Shown here piece after piece: positions 46,817 through 55,329 of a stretch of DNA of 64,000 nucleotides; the stretch's first letter is position 1; each line of letters starts with the position of its first letter. The notes beneath the pieces were generated by a model. The model was not told where the DNA came from. It made no database searches and was given only the letters and a program-made list of their open reading frames with translations. The stretch is from positions 1 through 64,000 of the forward strand of contig NZ_JAENHP010000005.1 of the NCBI RefSeq assembly GCF_016834655.1. The letters run 5' to 3'. The stretch is from Paractinoplanes ovalisporus (GTDB lineage Bacteria; Actinomycetota; Actinomycetes; Mycobacteriales; Micromonosporaceae). A program made the translations under genes and the position numbers.

Positions 46817-47992
46817 TCAGCTGCGGCCGGCGCCACCGTCGGAGAAGACCAGCCGAATGATCCGGTCGTCGTCGGGCGCGGGGTCGCCCTCGTCCTCCTG
46901 GTTCGACGTGCCGACCCAGAGCGACCCGTCGGGTGCGGCCACCATGCTGCGCAGCCGGCCGTACTCGCCGGTCAGCACCTCCTGTGGGGCGCCGAGGACG
47001 GTGCCGTTGCCGGTCACGTTGAGCAGGTAGGCCCGCTTGCCGAGCAGGCAGGCGGTGGCCACGGTCTGTTCCAGCGTGGCGACGCCGGCGCAGCCCGAGT
47101 TGGCGACCGGCCAGCTGAACATCGGATTGGTCAGCTTGGCGTCGCTGCCGGGGCCGTCGGCCTTGGGCCAGCCGTAGTTCTTGCCCTTGGCGATCACGTT
47201 GAGCTCGCCCGACTTCTTCTGGCCGCTCTCACTGGCGTACATCCGCTTGGTCTTGTCCCACGCGATGCCCTGCACGTTGTGGTGGCCCGAGCTCCACACC
47301 AGGCTGTCTTTCACCGGGTTGCCGGGCGCGGGCTTGCCGGCCGTGGTCATCCGCAGGATCTTGCCGCCGAGACTCTTCGGGTTCTGCGCCTGCGTGCCGG
47401 TCGGGGTGCCGTCGCCGGTGCCCGCATAGAGCAGACCGTCGGGCCCGAAGGCGAGCGCGCCGCCGTTGAACTCGGTCGAGCGGGGGATGCCGGTGAGGAT
47501 CGGCGTCAGCCGCCCGCCCAGCACCAGCTTGCCGACGCGGTTGTCCTTGGCGGTGGAGTAGTAGACGTAGATCGTCTTGTCGGTCTGGTATTTCGGCGAG
47601 ACCGCCACGCCGAGCAGGCCGCCGTCGCCCGCCGCCTGCACCTCGTTGAGCCGCTGGGCCTCGGTGACGGTCAGGCCCTCGGCGTCGGAGCCGGGGCCGA
47701 CCTTGAGGATGCGGGCGGTGTCGCGCTCGGTGACCAGGGCCGACCCGTCGGGCAGAAAAGCCATGCCCCAGGGCACGTCGAGGCCCTTGGCGAGCACGGT
47801 GACCGCGACCTCCTGGCTGCCCTCACCCTGTTGCGGCGCCCCGTCGGAGGCGTCGGTCGAGGGTTTCGGCAGGTTGGGCGGGGCGCCCTGCTGGTCGGGA
47901 TCGGGCGGGCCGAAGCTGCACGCCGAGGCGAGACCCAGCACGGCGGCGAGTGCCACCGAGACACCGCGGACCCGGCGGGAACGCACGATCAC
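46817..47992 (-). CDS. PQQ-type sugar (sorbosone/glucose) dehydrogenase lipoprotein
   Basis: The 391-residue protein has a lipoprotein signal ending ASAC near residue 20 and a beta-propeller typical of soluble aldose sugar dehydrogenases: LDVPWGMAFLPDGSALVTER, GGLLGVAVSPKY, FNGGALAFGPDGLLYAGTGD and SSGHHNVQGIAWD. Such proteins oxidise aldose sugars outside the cell using PQQ; no PQQ synthesis genes are in the window, so the cofactor is unproved. The GTG at 47992 is chosen because GAGGAGG lies just upstream. The PH-domain-like gene lies 40 nt upstream on the same strand. Confidence 0.86.
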   Translation of the reverse strand: MIVRSRRVRGVSVALAAVLGLASACSFGPPDPDQQGAPPNLPKPSTDASDGAPQQGEGSQEVAVTVLAKGLDVPWGMAFLPDGSALVTERDTARILKVGPGSDAEGLTVTEAQRLNEVQAAGDGGLLGVAVSPKYQTDKTIYVYYSTAKDNRVGKLVLGGRLTPILTGIPRSTEFNGGALAFGPDGLLYAGTGDGTPTGTQAQNPKSLGGKILRMTTAGKPAPGNPVKDSLVWSSGHHNVQGIAWDKTKRMYASESGQKKSGELNVIAKGKNYGWPKADGPGSDAKLTNPMFSWPVANSGCAGVATLEQTVATACLLGKRAYLLNVTGNGTVLGAPQEVLTGEYGRLRSMVAAPDGSLWVGTSNQEDEGDPAPDDDRIIRLVFSDGGAGRS

Positions 47993-48032
47993 TCGACCTC
48001 CTCGAGACTCGACGCACCCCAGGGTAGCGACG

Positions 48033-48419
48033 TCAGCTGGGAGGCTGGTCGGAGTGGCCGATCTCCTGACCGCCGGCGGCGAGCACCCGGGGCAGATTGC
48101 CGGTCGTGACCGCGGTGAGCCGGATGATGTTGCCGTTGTCGAGCAGCGCCGAGATCTGCCCGCGACGACCGGGCGCCAGCTCGCTGATCCGGTCCCACGG
48201 CACCGGGGTGCTGCCGAACAGGGCGCGGACACGCAGCTCGCCCGGGTAGACGTCGGTGCCGGCACGCCAGGCCCAGACGTAGACGGCGGCCGGAATCAGC
48301 AGGAGCACGGCGAACCACGGCGATTCGCCGGTGAGCGGGATGCCGCCGACGAACGCGATCGCGGCGGCGACCATGAGGGCGCCGGTTCTGCGGACGCGAA
48401 GGAGGGGCTGGGAACGCAC
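48033..48419 (-). CDS. PH-like membrane protein (bacterial PH-domain family)
   Basis: The protein of about 128 residues has two membrane helices (about 14-55) followed by a soluble domain, GTDVYPGELRVRALFGSTPVPW then DNGNIIRLTAVTTGNLPRVL. That arrangement is typical of small actinobacterial PH-domain proteins. The GTG at 48419 with GGATGGCGG upstream is preferred. The function is unknown. It is divergent from the Asp-box gene across about 41 bp. Confidence 0.78.
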   Translation of the reverse strand: MRSQPLLRVRRTGALMVAAAIAFVGGIPLTGESPWFAVLLLIPAAVYVWAWRAGTDVYPGELRVRALFGSTPVPWDRISELAPGRRGQISALLDNGNIIRLTAVTTGNLPRVLAAGGQEIGHSDQPPS

Positions 48420-48449
48420 GCCGCCATCCTCCCACGCGTCCTCGGCGCA

Positions 48450-48455
48450 TAATCT
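48450..48455 (+). promoter_or_regulatory. candidate -10 box (TAATCT) for leaderless Asp-box gene
   Basis: TAATCT ends 5 nt before the ATG at 48461. No ribosome site separates the two, which is consistent with a leaderless message. Confidence 0.42.
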
Positions 48456-48460
48456 TGCGC

Positions 48461-49546
48461 ATGACAGTCCTGCTGGCCATCGGTACGCAGAAAGGCCTGT
48501 TCCTGGCCTCGAGCGACGACGAACGCCGGACCTGGCAAGTCGGTCCGGCCCATTTCCCTGGCACGGCGATCTATACGGTCGGCGTGGACACCCGCGGCCC
48601 CCGCCCACGTCTGCTGGCCGCCGTCGACAACTCCCACTTCGGCCCGAGCATCGCGACCAGCGACGACCTCGGCGAGACCTGGCACGAGCCCGACACCGCC
48701 CCGATCGCCTTCCCGGAGGAGGCGGGGGCGGCGGTCGAGCGGGTCTGGCAGATCGTGCCCGGCCACGCCGACGAGCCCGGCGTGGTCTACGCGGGCTCGC
48801 AGCCCTCGGCCCTGTTCCGCTCGGCCGACGGCGGTCAGTCGTTCGAGCTGGTGCGTGGCCTGTGGGACCATCCGCACCGCCCGCAGTGGGGCGCCGGCTT
48901 CGGCGGTCAGGCGATACATACGATCCTGCCCCACCCCGACGACCCGTCCCGCCTGCTCGTCGCCATGTCGACCGGTGGGGTCTACCGCTCCGAGGACGGC
49001 GGCGAGAGCTGGGCCCCGGCCAACCAGGGCATCAAGGCCTACTTCTTCCCCGACCCGTGGCCCGAGTTCGGCCAGTGTGTGCACCGGGTGGCCCGCGACG
49101 CCGGCGACCCGGAGCGGCTCTACGCGCAGAACCACCACGGTGTCTACCGTTCGGCCGACGGCGGCGACAGCTGGCAGTCGATCGCGGACACCCTGCCCTC
49201 CGACTTCGGCTTCCCGATGGTCACCCACCCGCGCCGCCCGGGCACGGTCTGGAACTTCCCGCTCACCGCCGACAGCGAGCGGCACCCCACCGAGCTGCGG
49301 TGCCGGGTCTACCGCTCCACCGACGCCGGCGAGAAGTGGGAGGCGCAGCACCGGGGGCTGCCCGACGGGCCGTACTACCCGGTCGTGCTGCGCGACGCGA
49401 TGTGCACCGACGACCGGGATCCCGTCGGTGTCTACTTCGGCACGCGGTGCGGCGAGGTCTTCGCCACCAACGACGAGGGCGACACGTGGACGACCGTCGT
49501 CTCGCACCTGCCCGACGTGCTCACGGTGCGGGCGGTGGCGGTCTGA
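48461..49546 (+). CDS. Asp-box (BNR/sialidase-like) beta-propeller protein
   Basis: The protein of about 361 residues has no signal peptide and contains at least four Asp-box repeats of the SxDxGxxW type: TSDDLGETWHEP, RSADGGQSFELV, RSEDGGESWAPA, RSADGGDSWQSI and RSTDAGEKWEAQ. This predicts a beta-propeller. True sialidase catalytic Arg triad and FRIP motifs are not evident, so a glycosidase role is doubtful. Its stop overlaps the start of a MoaD/ThiS-like gene (TGATG), so the two are co-translated. The start ATG at 48461 is preferred over TTG at 48455. Confidence 0.84.
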   Translation: MTVLLAIGTQKGLFLASSDDERRTWQVGPAHFPGTAIYTVGVDTRGPRPRLLAAVDNSHFGPSIATSDDLGETWHEPDTAPIAFPEEAGAAVERVWQIVPGHADEPGVVYAGSQPSALFRSADGGQSFELVRGLWDHPHRPQWGAGFGGQAIHTILPHPDDPSRLLVAMSTGGVYRSEDGGESWAPANQGIKAYFFPDPWPEFGQCVHRVARDAGDPERLYAQNHHGVYRSADGGDSWQSIADTLPSDFGFPMVTHPRRPGTVWNFPLTADSERHPTELRCRVYRSTDAGEKWEAQHRGLPDGPYYPVVLRDAMCTDDRDPVGVYFGTRCGEVFATNDEGDTWTTVVSHLPDVLTVRAVAV

Positions 49547-49827
49547 TGCCGGTGCTGCTGGTTCCGGGGGTGCTGCGGGCCGAGGCGGGCGGCCGGTCGC
49601 GGCTCGAGATCGCCGCCGGCGGCACCCTCGGGGCGGTGCTGGCCGAGGTCGGTGAGCGGTGGCCCCGCCTGGCCCGGCGGTTGCGTGACGAGCAGGGTGC
49701 CGTCCGCCGTTACGTGAACATCTATGTGGACGGCGAGGACGCCCGGCGCGGCGCGGGCCTCGACACCCCGGTCTCGGCCGGCTCCGAGATCCAGGTGTTG
49801 CCCTCGGTCGCGGGCGGCTCCGTTTGA
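49546..49827 (+). CDS. MoaD/ThiS-like ubiquitin-fold protein
   Basis: The 93-residue protein has the beta-grasp pattern of MoaD/ThiS sulfur carriers: LRAEAGGRSRLEIAAGGTLG, RRYVNIYVDGEDARRGAG, then VSAGSEIQVLPSVAGGSV. The usual C-terminal Gly-Gly is followed here by Ser-Val, so thiocarboxylate formation would need trimming, or the protein is not a sulfur carrier. No adenylyltransferase, MoaE or thiazole gene is adjacent. It is coupled to the Asp-box protein gene, an arrangement I have seen in other actinobacteria without a known function. Confidence 0.82.
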   Translation: MPVLLVPGVLRAEAGGRSRLEIAAGGTLGAVLAEVGERWPRLARRLRDEQGAVRRYVNIYVDGEDARRGAGLDTPVSAGSEIQVLPSVAGGSV

Positions 49828-49971
49828 CCGAGCCGTGTCCATAGCCGACGATCCGAGCATGCGCAGGTGCACTACCCGGCCGTAACCTGTTCGGGGGACG
49901 CTCGTTGTCCGGTGCAGCTTCTCCATCGACCCCCACCCCTGTCCGACGAGCATCACAGAGGATCCGTCGAC

Positions 49972-52599
49972 GTGGCAGCAACGCCCCCCACGCCCGCCGC
50001 CCGGCCCCACGGCCGGGCGTGGTTCCTGGGTGTGCCCGTGACGGCGGCCCTCGTGCTGCTGGCGGGTGTGGCCGGGCTGCTGCCGCCGGCGGTCGCCCTG
50101 GTCGTCGGGGCTGGTGGCAGTGCGCTGTTGGCGTCCGGCTTCCTCGTGCGGGCCGCGCTTTCCATCCACCACGCCGACCGTACGTTCGTGGCCTGCCGCG
50201 GCGCCGGTTTTGTCGGGATGGGAGCGCTCGCGGCCGCCCTCGCGACCCTGGTCACGCTGCTCTCCCCGCCGGGGGCCGCGGTGTGGGCGACCATCGCGTT
50301 CGGCCTGGCCGCCGCCTGCTACGCGGTCGGCACGCTGCTGCTGCCGGGCTCGGGCAAAGGCTGGGCCGTCCACTCCCGCCGCGCCTTCGACGGGCTCGGG
50401 CTGGGCGTGAGCCTGGCCTTCGCCGGCTATCTGCTCACTCCGGAAACGGCGACACATCCGGGCGGACTCCCGGTGACCCTGATCGGTTCCACCGGCATCG
50501 CGATCGTGCTGGTCGCGATGCTGCGCGGCTGGCCGGCCCGCCGCCCGGCGGTGCGCTGCGGGGTCGGGGCGATCCTGGTGCTCTGCGGGCTGGCCGCGAT
50601 CGCGACGATGCTCACCGCGGGCGCCGGCGGCCCGATGCTGGCCGCCTTCGGGCTGCCGATCGTGCTGGGCCTGGCGCTGACGGCCGAGGGTGGCTCCCGC
50701 CGCGACCTGCCCGCCGTGCCGCTAGAGCCGCGCAACCCCGACCAATATCTGGCGAGCTATCCGCTGCTCGCCGTGCCGGCCGCGGTCGGCGTGGTGGCCG
50801 CGGTCTGGCACCTGATCGTGGCCCGCGAGTTCGACCCCACCAGCATCATCCTCGGCATCGCCATGGTGGCCGTACTGGCGATGCGCGAGCTTCTGGTCGT
50901 GCACGACATCCGGCGGTACGCGGGTCAGCTGCAGACCGCCGAGGCCCACTTCCGTTCCCTGGTCGCCGGCGCCACCGACCTCACCCTCGTGCTCGACGAG
51001 AACCTGCGGATCACCTGGCAGTCCCCGGCCGCGTCCCGCCTGTTCGGTCTCGACGACGACGAGGTCGTGGGCCGAGCGTTCCACGAGCTGATCCACCCCG
51101 ACGACGCCGAGGCGGCGGGCGAGGTGATCGACCTGGTGCTGGCCGGCGAACACGCCGACGGGCCGCCGGCCCTGGTCACCGCCCGCATGCGCGACGGCGC
51201 CGAGCTGTGGCGCGACACCGAGTCGACGATCACCGACCAGCGCGGGGTGCCCGAGGTGGCGGCCCTGGTGGTGCACGTGCGCGACATCGGGGAGCGGCGT
51301 CACCTCGAGCGGACGCTGCACAAACTCTCCTACACCGACCAGCTGACCGGCCTGGCCAACCGGCGGGCGCTGATGCGTGACCTGCTGGCCTACCGCCGCC
51401 GCCCGGGCCGGCAGGGCACGCTGCTGGTGATCGACCTGCACGGCCTGGCCGAGGTCAACGACAGCCGGGGCCGCGAGACCGGCGACGCCGTGCTGATCGA
51501 GGTGGGCCGCCGCATCCGCAGCCTGCTCGCCGCCGAGGACGTGCCGGCCCGCCTCGGTGGTGACGAGTTCGCCGTGCTCACGGCCGACGGCGCGGTGCTG
51601 GCGTACGCGCTGGCCACCCGCATCGCGACCGTGCTGGCCGAACCGCACCAGCTACCCGGCACGATCGTCGAGGTGCACACCAGTGTCGGCCTGGCCGAGC
51701 TGGCCGGCGGCAGCGACTCCGACGAGGTGCTGCGGCACGCCGACCTGGCCCGCCGCCGGGCCCGCCAGCTCGGGCTCGACCGGGTGGAGTGGTACGACCC
51801 CGACGTCGAGATGAAGCTCAACCGCCGCATGGACCTCGAGCGCGAGCTGCTGGGCGCGGCCGAGCGGGGCGAGCTCGACCTGGTCTTCCAGCCGGTGGTC
51901 GACCTGCGCGACGAGCAGCCGGTCGGCGTCGAGGCGCTGCTGCGGTGGCGTCACCCGCAGCTGGGCACGATCCTGCCGCACGAGCTGCTGCCGATCGCCC
52001 GGGCCGTGGGCATCTCGGCCGAGCTCGACGAGTGGGTTCTCGACTCCGCCTGCAAGCATCTGTCGAACTGGGCCGGCGGCGACAACGGGTTCTGGCTGTC
52101 GGTCAACGTGTCACCCCGCGAGCTGCTGACCGCCCGCTTCCCCGACCGGGTGGCGACGACCCTCAAACGGTACGGCGTGGCCCCCGAGCGCTTGGTGGTC
52201 GAGGTGGCCGAGACGTGGGTCGCCGAGGACGTGCCGGCCATCGTGGCGTCCCTGGCCGGCCTGCGCAAACTCGGTGTCCGGGCCGCCCTGGACGACTTCG
52301 GCGCCGGCCAGGCCTCGCTGTCGCACCTGCGCCGCCTGCCGGTCGACATGCTCAAGCTGCACACGTCGCTGTCCAACTCGGGTTCCGAGGCGACGGCCGG
52401 CAGCGGCCCGGCGGTGATCGACGTCGTGGTCAGCCTGGGGCGCCGCCTCGGCCTCGAGATCGTCGCCAAGGGGCTGGAGACTCCGGAACAGATCGAGCGG
52501 TCGGCCAAGGCCGGCTGCCTCTATGGTCAGGGCTTCGCGCTGGGCCGTCCGGCCCCGGCCGAGCGCATCGAGGCCTACCTGGAGACCCACCGCTCCTAG
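49972..52599 (+). CDS. PAS-GGDEF-EAL membrane protein with degenerate active sites
   Basis: The 875-residue protein has eight to ten membrane helices (to about 325), a PAS domain (about 326-440), then GGDEF and EAL domains. GGDEF itself is intact (RLGGDEFAVL near 527), but the upstream metal motif is IDLHGLAEVND, with His in place of the second Asp. In the EAL domain VEALLRWRHP, NVSPREL and DDFGAGQASL are kept. The KID motif reads LKLHTSL, and AEGVE reads AKGLET, so phosphodiesterase activity is doubtful. It may act as a c-di-GMP receptor. The GTG at 49972 follows AGAGGAT. Confidence 0.88.
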   Translation: MAATPPTPAARPHGRAWFLGVPVTAALVLLAGVAGLLPPAVALVVGAGGSALLASGFLVRAALSIHHADRTFVACRGAGFVGMGALAAALATLVTLLSPPGAAVWATIAFGLAAACYAVGTLLLPGSGKGWAVHSRRAFDGLGLGVSLAFAGYLLTPETATHPGGLPVTLIGSTGIAIVLVAMLRGWPARRPAVRCGVGAILVLCGLAAIATMLTAGAGGPMLAAFGLPIVLGLALTAEGGSRRDLPAVPLEPRNPDQYLASYPLLAVPAAVGVVAAVWHLIVAREFDPTSIILGIAMVAVLAMRELLVVHDIRRYAGQLQTAEAHFRSLVAGATDLTLVLDENLRITWQSPAASRLFGLDDDEVVGRAFHELIHPDDAEAAGEVIDLVLAGEHADGPPALVTARMRDGAELWRDTESTITDQRGVPEVAALVVHVRDIGERRHLERTLHKLSYTDQLTGLANRRALMRDLLAYRRRPGRQGTLLVIDLHGLAEVNDSRGRETGDAVLIEVGRRIRSLLAAEDVPARLGGDEFAVLTADGAVLAYALATRIATVLAEPHQLPGTIVEVHTSVGLAELAGGSDSDEVLRHADLARRRARQLGLDRVEWYDPDVEMKLNRRMDLERELLGAAERGELDLVFQPVVDLRDEQPVGVEALLRWRHPQLGTILPHELLPIARAVGISAELDEWVLDSACKHLSNWAGGDNGFWLSVNVSPRELLTARFPDRVATTLKRYGVAPERLVVEVAETWVAEDVPAIVASLAGLRKLGVRAALDDFGAGQASLSHLRRLPVDMLKLHTSLSNSGSEATAGSGPAVIDVVVSLGRRLGLEIVAKGLETPEQIERSAKAGCLYGQGFALGRPAPAERIEAYLETHRS

Positions 52600-52645
52600 C
52601 GGGGCGGCGGCGAAGGGCCGGGGACGGAACACGCCGAAGCCGGAG

Positions 52646-53659
52646 CTAACGCGGCGGTGCCGTGCTCCCACGGGGCGTCAGGTGGGCCGTGCCGGCCTCG
52701 ACGTTGCTGACCTGCTTGCCGTCGATGGCGGCCAGCAGCTCACGGGCGGCGTGGGCGCCGTATTCGGCGATGTCGCGGGAGAGCGCGGTCAGCGGCGGGT
52801 GCACGAGGCTGCACAGCGGAGAGTCGTCCCAGGCCACGATGGACAGGTCACCGGGCACGGCCAGCCCCATCTCCTGCGCGACGGCCAGCCCGGCGACGGC
52901 CATCACGTCGTTGTCATAGATGATGGCGGTGGGGCGGTCGGCGCCGATCAGGAGCCGGCGCGTCGCCCGGCCGCCCTCTTCGCCGGTGTAGTCCGACGGC
53001 ACCGTCAGGGCCTCGTTCAGGCCGAGTGAGGCGCAGACGTCGTTGAAGGCCCGGGTGCGCGTCTGGGTGTGCAGCAGACCGGGCAGGCCGCTGACCCGGG
53101 CGATCCGCCGATGGCCCAGCGCCACCAGATAGCGCACGGTCTCGGTGATCGCGCCGGCGTCGTCCGACCACACCTGGGCGATCTTGCCGGTGTCACCGGG
53201 GCCGCCGATCACGACGGCCGGCAGTTGCAGCTGCTGCAGCACCGGGATGCGGACGTCGTTCTCGCGGAGGTCGGTGACGATCACACCGTCGATGCGGCGC
53301 TCGCCCCACCAGCGGCGGTAGACCTCGACCTCCTGCTCGGGGGTGGCCACCACCTGCAAGGTCAGCGCGTAGGACCGGGCGGCCAGCTCGGCCTCGAACC
53401 CACTGATCAGGCCCATGAAGAACGGCTCGATGCTCAGGATGCGGGCCGGCCGCGACAGGGTCAGGCCGACGGCCCGCGCGCTCGCTCCGGACAGCGCCCG
53501 CGCGGCGCTGTTGGGGTTGAAGCCGATCTCCTGGGCGATGGCGACGATGCGCTGCCGGGTCGCCTCGGAGACGCCGGGCTGGCCGTTCAGCGCGTATGAC
53601 ACCGCGCCCTTCGACACGCCCGCCCGCCGCGCGATGTCGGCGATCGTGGGCCGCTTCAC
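52646..53659 (-). CDS. LacI-family transcriptional regulator
   Basis: The 337-residue repressor has an N-terminal LacI helix-turn-helix and hinge (PTIADIARRAGVSKGAVSYA, then SEATRQRIVAIAQEIGFNPN) and a periplasmic-binding-protein-like effector domain ending LSIVAWDDSPLCSLVHPPLT. The GTG at 53659 is supported by AGAGGAGACC. It is divergent from the mannoside transport and beta-mannosidase operon, so it probably represses that operon and responds to a mannoside. A CebR-like palindrome lies in the shared promoter region. Confidence 0.92.
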   Translation of the reverse strand: MKRPTIADIARRAGVSKGAVSYALNGQPGVSEATRQRIVAIAQEIGFNPNSAARALSGASARAVGLTLSRPARILSIEPFFMGLISGFEAELAARSYALTLQVVATPEQEVEVYRRWWGERRIDGVIVTDLRENDVRIPVLQQLQLPAVVIGGPGDTGKIAQVWSDDAGAITETVRYLVALGHRRIARVSGLPGLLHTQTRTRAFNDVCASLGLNEALTVPSDYTGEEGGRATRRLLIGADRPTAIIYDNDVMAVAGLAVAQEMGLAVPGDLSIVAWDDSPLCSLVHPPLTALSRDIAEYGAHAARELLAAIDGKQVSNVEAGTAHLTPRGSTAPPR

Positions 53660-53717
53660 TCGGTCTCCTCTGTTCCTGCCGAGCCTACCGGCGGAGTTTA
53701 CCGGTGCCGGAATCGGT

Positions 53718-53727
53718 AGAGCGCTCT
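53718..53727. promoter_or_regulatory. LacI-type operator palindrome
   Basis: AGAGCGCTCT is a perfect palindrome with the central CG typical of LacI-family sites such as the CebR box (TGGGAGCGCTCCCA). It lies about 60 bp upstream of the lacI-type start codon. Confidence 0.6.
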
Positions 53728-53890
53728 CACGCGGAACCACGCCGGGATCGGCGGACGTCGGAGGCGTGTCTTGATCGGTTAAGTGTTGGCCGACACACCG
53801 CACTTTGTAAACAGTGATGGGGGCTTAAGTCGGTTTCGCCCCACTTAACGTCCACTGACAACGATGACAGATCACCGATGTAACACGGTA

Positions 53891-53919
53891 TTGACACTCA
53901 TCGAGTGGCGGCTTAGCGT
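53891..53919 (+). promoter_or_regulatory. sigma-70-type promoter of mannoside operon with embedded inverted repeat
   Basis: TTGACA (53891-53896) and TAGCGT (53914-53919) are separated by exactly 17 bp. Inside lies CACTC-ATC-GAGTG (53895-53907), an inverted repeat that could bind a repressor. Downstream, GTTCAGTAAG is directly repeated at 13-bp spacing before the start codon. Confidence 0.72.
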
Positions 53920-53984
53920 CTCCACAACTTACCCGGTTCAGTAAGTCGTTCAGTAAGCACAGACTCTCCGGCATGGAGGCACCG

Positions 53985-55271
53985 ATGAGACGGACATGGG
54001 GCGCGGTCGCGGCCGGCCTGGCGGCAACCCTGGTCATCGCTGGTTGTAGCGGGCGTGATCTCGAAGGCGACAACAAGAGCAACGGCGCGAGCGGCGAGCA
54101 GATCACGCTCAAGGTCGCGTTCTGGGGCGACATGGGCCTCGACAACCTCAAGGCCGAGTACGAGAAGGCCCACCCGAACGTCAAGATCGTGCTGAACACC
54201 GGCGAGTTCAACGCCCAGCACGAGGACCTGCAGAAGAAGCTGGTCGCCGGCACCGGCGCCCCGGACATCTCCGCGGTCGACGAGGGCTTCATCGTCCAGT
54301 TCCGCAACCAGGCCGACAAGTTCGTCAACCTGCTCGACAAGGGCGCCGGCGACTACGAGTCGAAGTACCTGGACTGGAAGTGGAAGGCGTCCATGTCGGC
54401 CGACGGCAAGCAGATCGGCCTCGGCACCGACGTCGGCGGCCTGGCCATGTGCTACCGCTCCGACCTGTTCAAGGCGGCCGGCCTGCCCACCGACCGCGAG
54501 GAGGTCTCGAAGCTCTGGAGCAACTGGGACCAGTTCATCGAGGTCGGCAAGAAGTACGTGGCCAAGACCGGCAAGAAGTTCGTCGACTCCGGCACCAACA
54601 TGTTCAACCCCGTGCTCGCCCAGCAGCCGGTCGGTTTCTACAACGACCAGGAGCAGCTGCAGATGGACGGCGGCCCCAAGGTCGCGTTCGACGTGAGCAT
54701 GAAGGCGATCGACGCCGGCATCTCGGCCAACCTGGCCAGCTTCCAGCCCAACTGGAACCAGGGCTTCAAGAAGGACCAGTTCGCCGTGCTGGCCTGCCCG
54801 GCGTGGATGCTCGGCCACATCCAGGAGACCGCGCCCGACCAGAAGGGCAAGTGGGACATCGCCGCGATCCCGGGCGGCGGCGGCAACTGGGGCGGTTCGT
54901 GGTGGACCGTGCCGTCGCAGGGCAAGAACATCGACGCCGCGGTCGACTTCGTGAAGTGGATGGTCCAGCCGGAGCAGCAGATCGAGGTCTTCAAGACGGT
55001 CGGCAACCTGCCCTCGCAGCCCGACCTCTACAAGGACCCGGCGGTGTTGGACTACAAGAAGGAGTTCATGAGCAACGCGCCCACCGGCCAGATCTTCGCG
55101 GCCACCGCGGCCGGCCTGAAGCCGCAGTACCTGGGCAAGAAGAACGGCCCGACCCGGGTGGCCGTGGAGAACGTGATCACGCGGGTGCAGCAGGGCGGGC
55201 TCAAGTCGGATGCGGCCTGGGCCGAGGCGGTCAAGCAGGCCGAGAAGGTCGCCAAGACCGGTAAAGCCTGA
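53985..55271 (+). CDS. ABC sugar transporter substrate-binding lipoprotein
   Basis: The 428-residue family 1 solute-binding protein captures a sugar outside the membrane. It has a lipoprotein signal MRRTWGAVAAGLAATLVIAG followed by the lipid-carrying Cys near 21, then the typical ITLKVAFWGDMGLDNLKAEY and AGTGAPDISAVDEGFIVQF segments. The ATG at 53985 is chosen because GGAGG lies 5 nt upstream; an ATG at 53973 would add four residues. The two permease genes follow a hairpin, and a beta-mannosidase ends the operon, so a mannoside or manno-oligosaccharide is the likely ligand. Confidence 0.92.
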   Translation: MRRTWGAVAAGLAATLVIAGCSGRDLEGDNKSNGASGEQITLKVAFWGDMGLDNLKAEYEKAHPNVKIVLNTGEFNAQHEDLQKKLVAGTGAPDISAVDEGFIVQFRNQADKFVNLLDKGAGDYESKYLDWKWKASMSADGKQIGLGTDVGGLAMCYRSDLFKAAGLPTDREEVSKLWSNWDQFIEVGKKYVAKTGKKFVDSGTNMFNPVLAQQPVGFYNDQEQLQMDGGPKVAFDVSMKAIDAGISANLASFQPNWNQGFKKDQFAVLACPAWMLGHIQETAPDQKGKWDIAAIPGGGGNWGGSWWTVPSQGKNIDAAVDFVKWMVQPEQQIEVFKTVGNLPSQPDLYKDPAVLDYKKEFMSNAPTGQIFAATAAGLKPQYLGKKNGPTRVAVENVITRVQQGGLKSDAAWAEAVKQAEKVAKTGKA

Positions 55272-55285
55272 TCCTTTTTTCGAGA

Positions 55286-55312
55286 AGCGGGGCGGCCGCC
55301 GGCCGCCCCGCT
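55286..55312 (+). terminator. intercistronic 12-bp hairpin between binding protein and permease genes
   Basis: AGCGGGGCGGCC pairs perfectly with GGCCGCCCCGCT around a GCC loop. Such hairpins often attenuate read-through or protect the 3' end, giving more binding protein than permease. Confidence 0.75.
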
Positions 55313-55329
55313 CTTCCCTAGGAGTGGCC

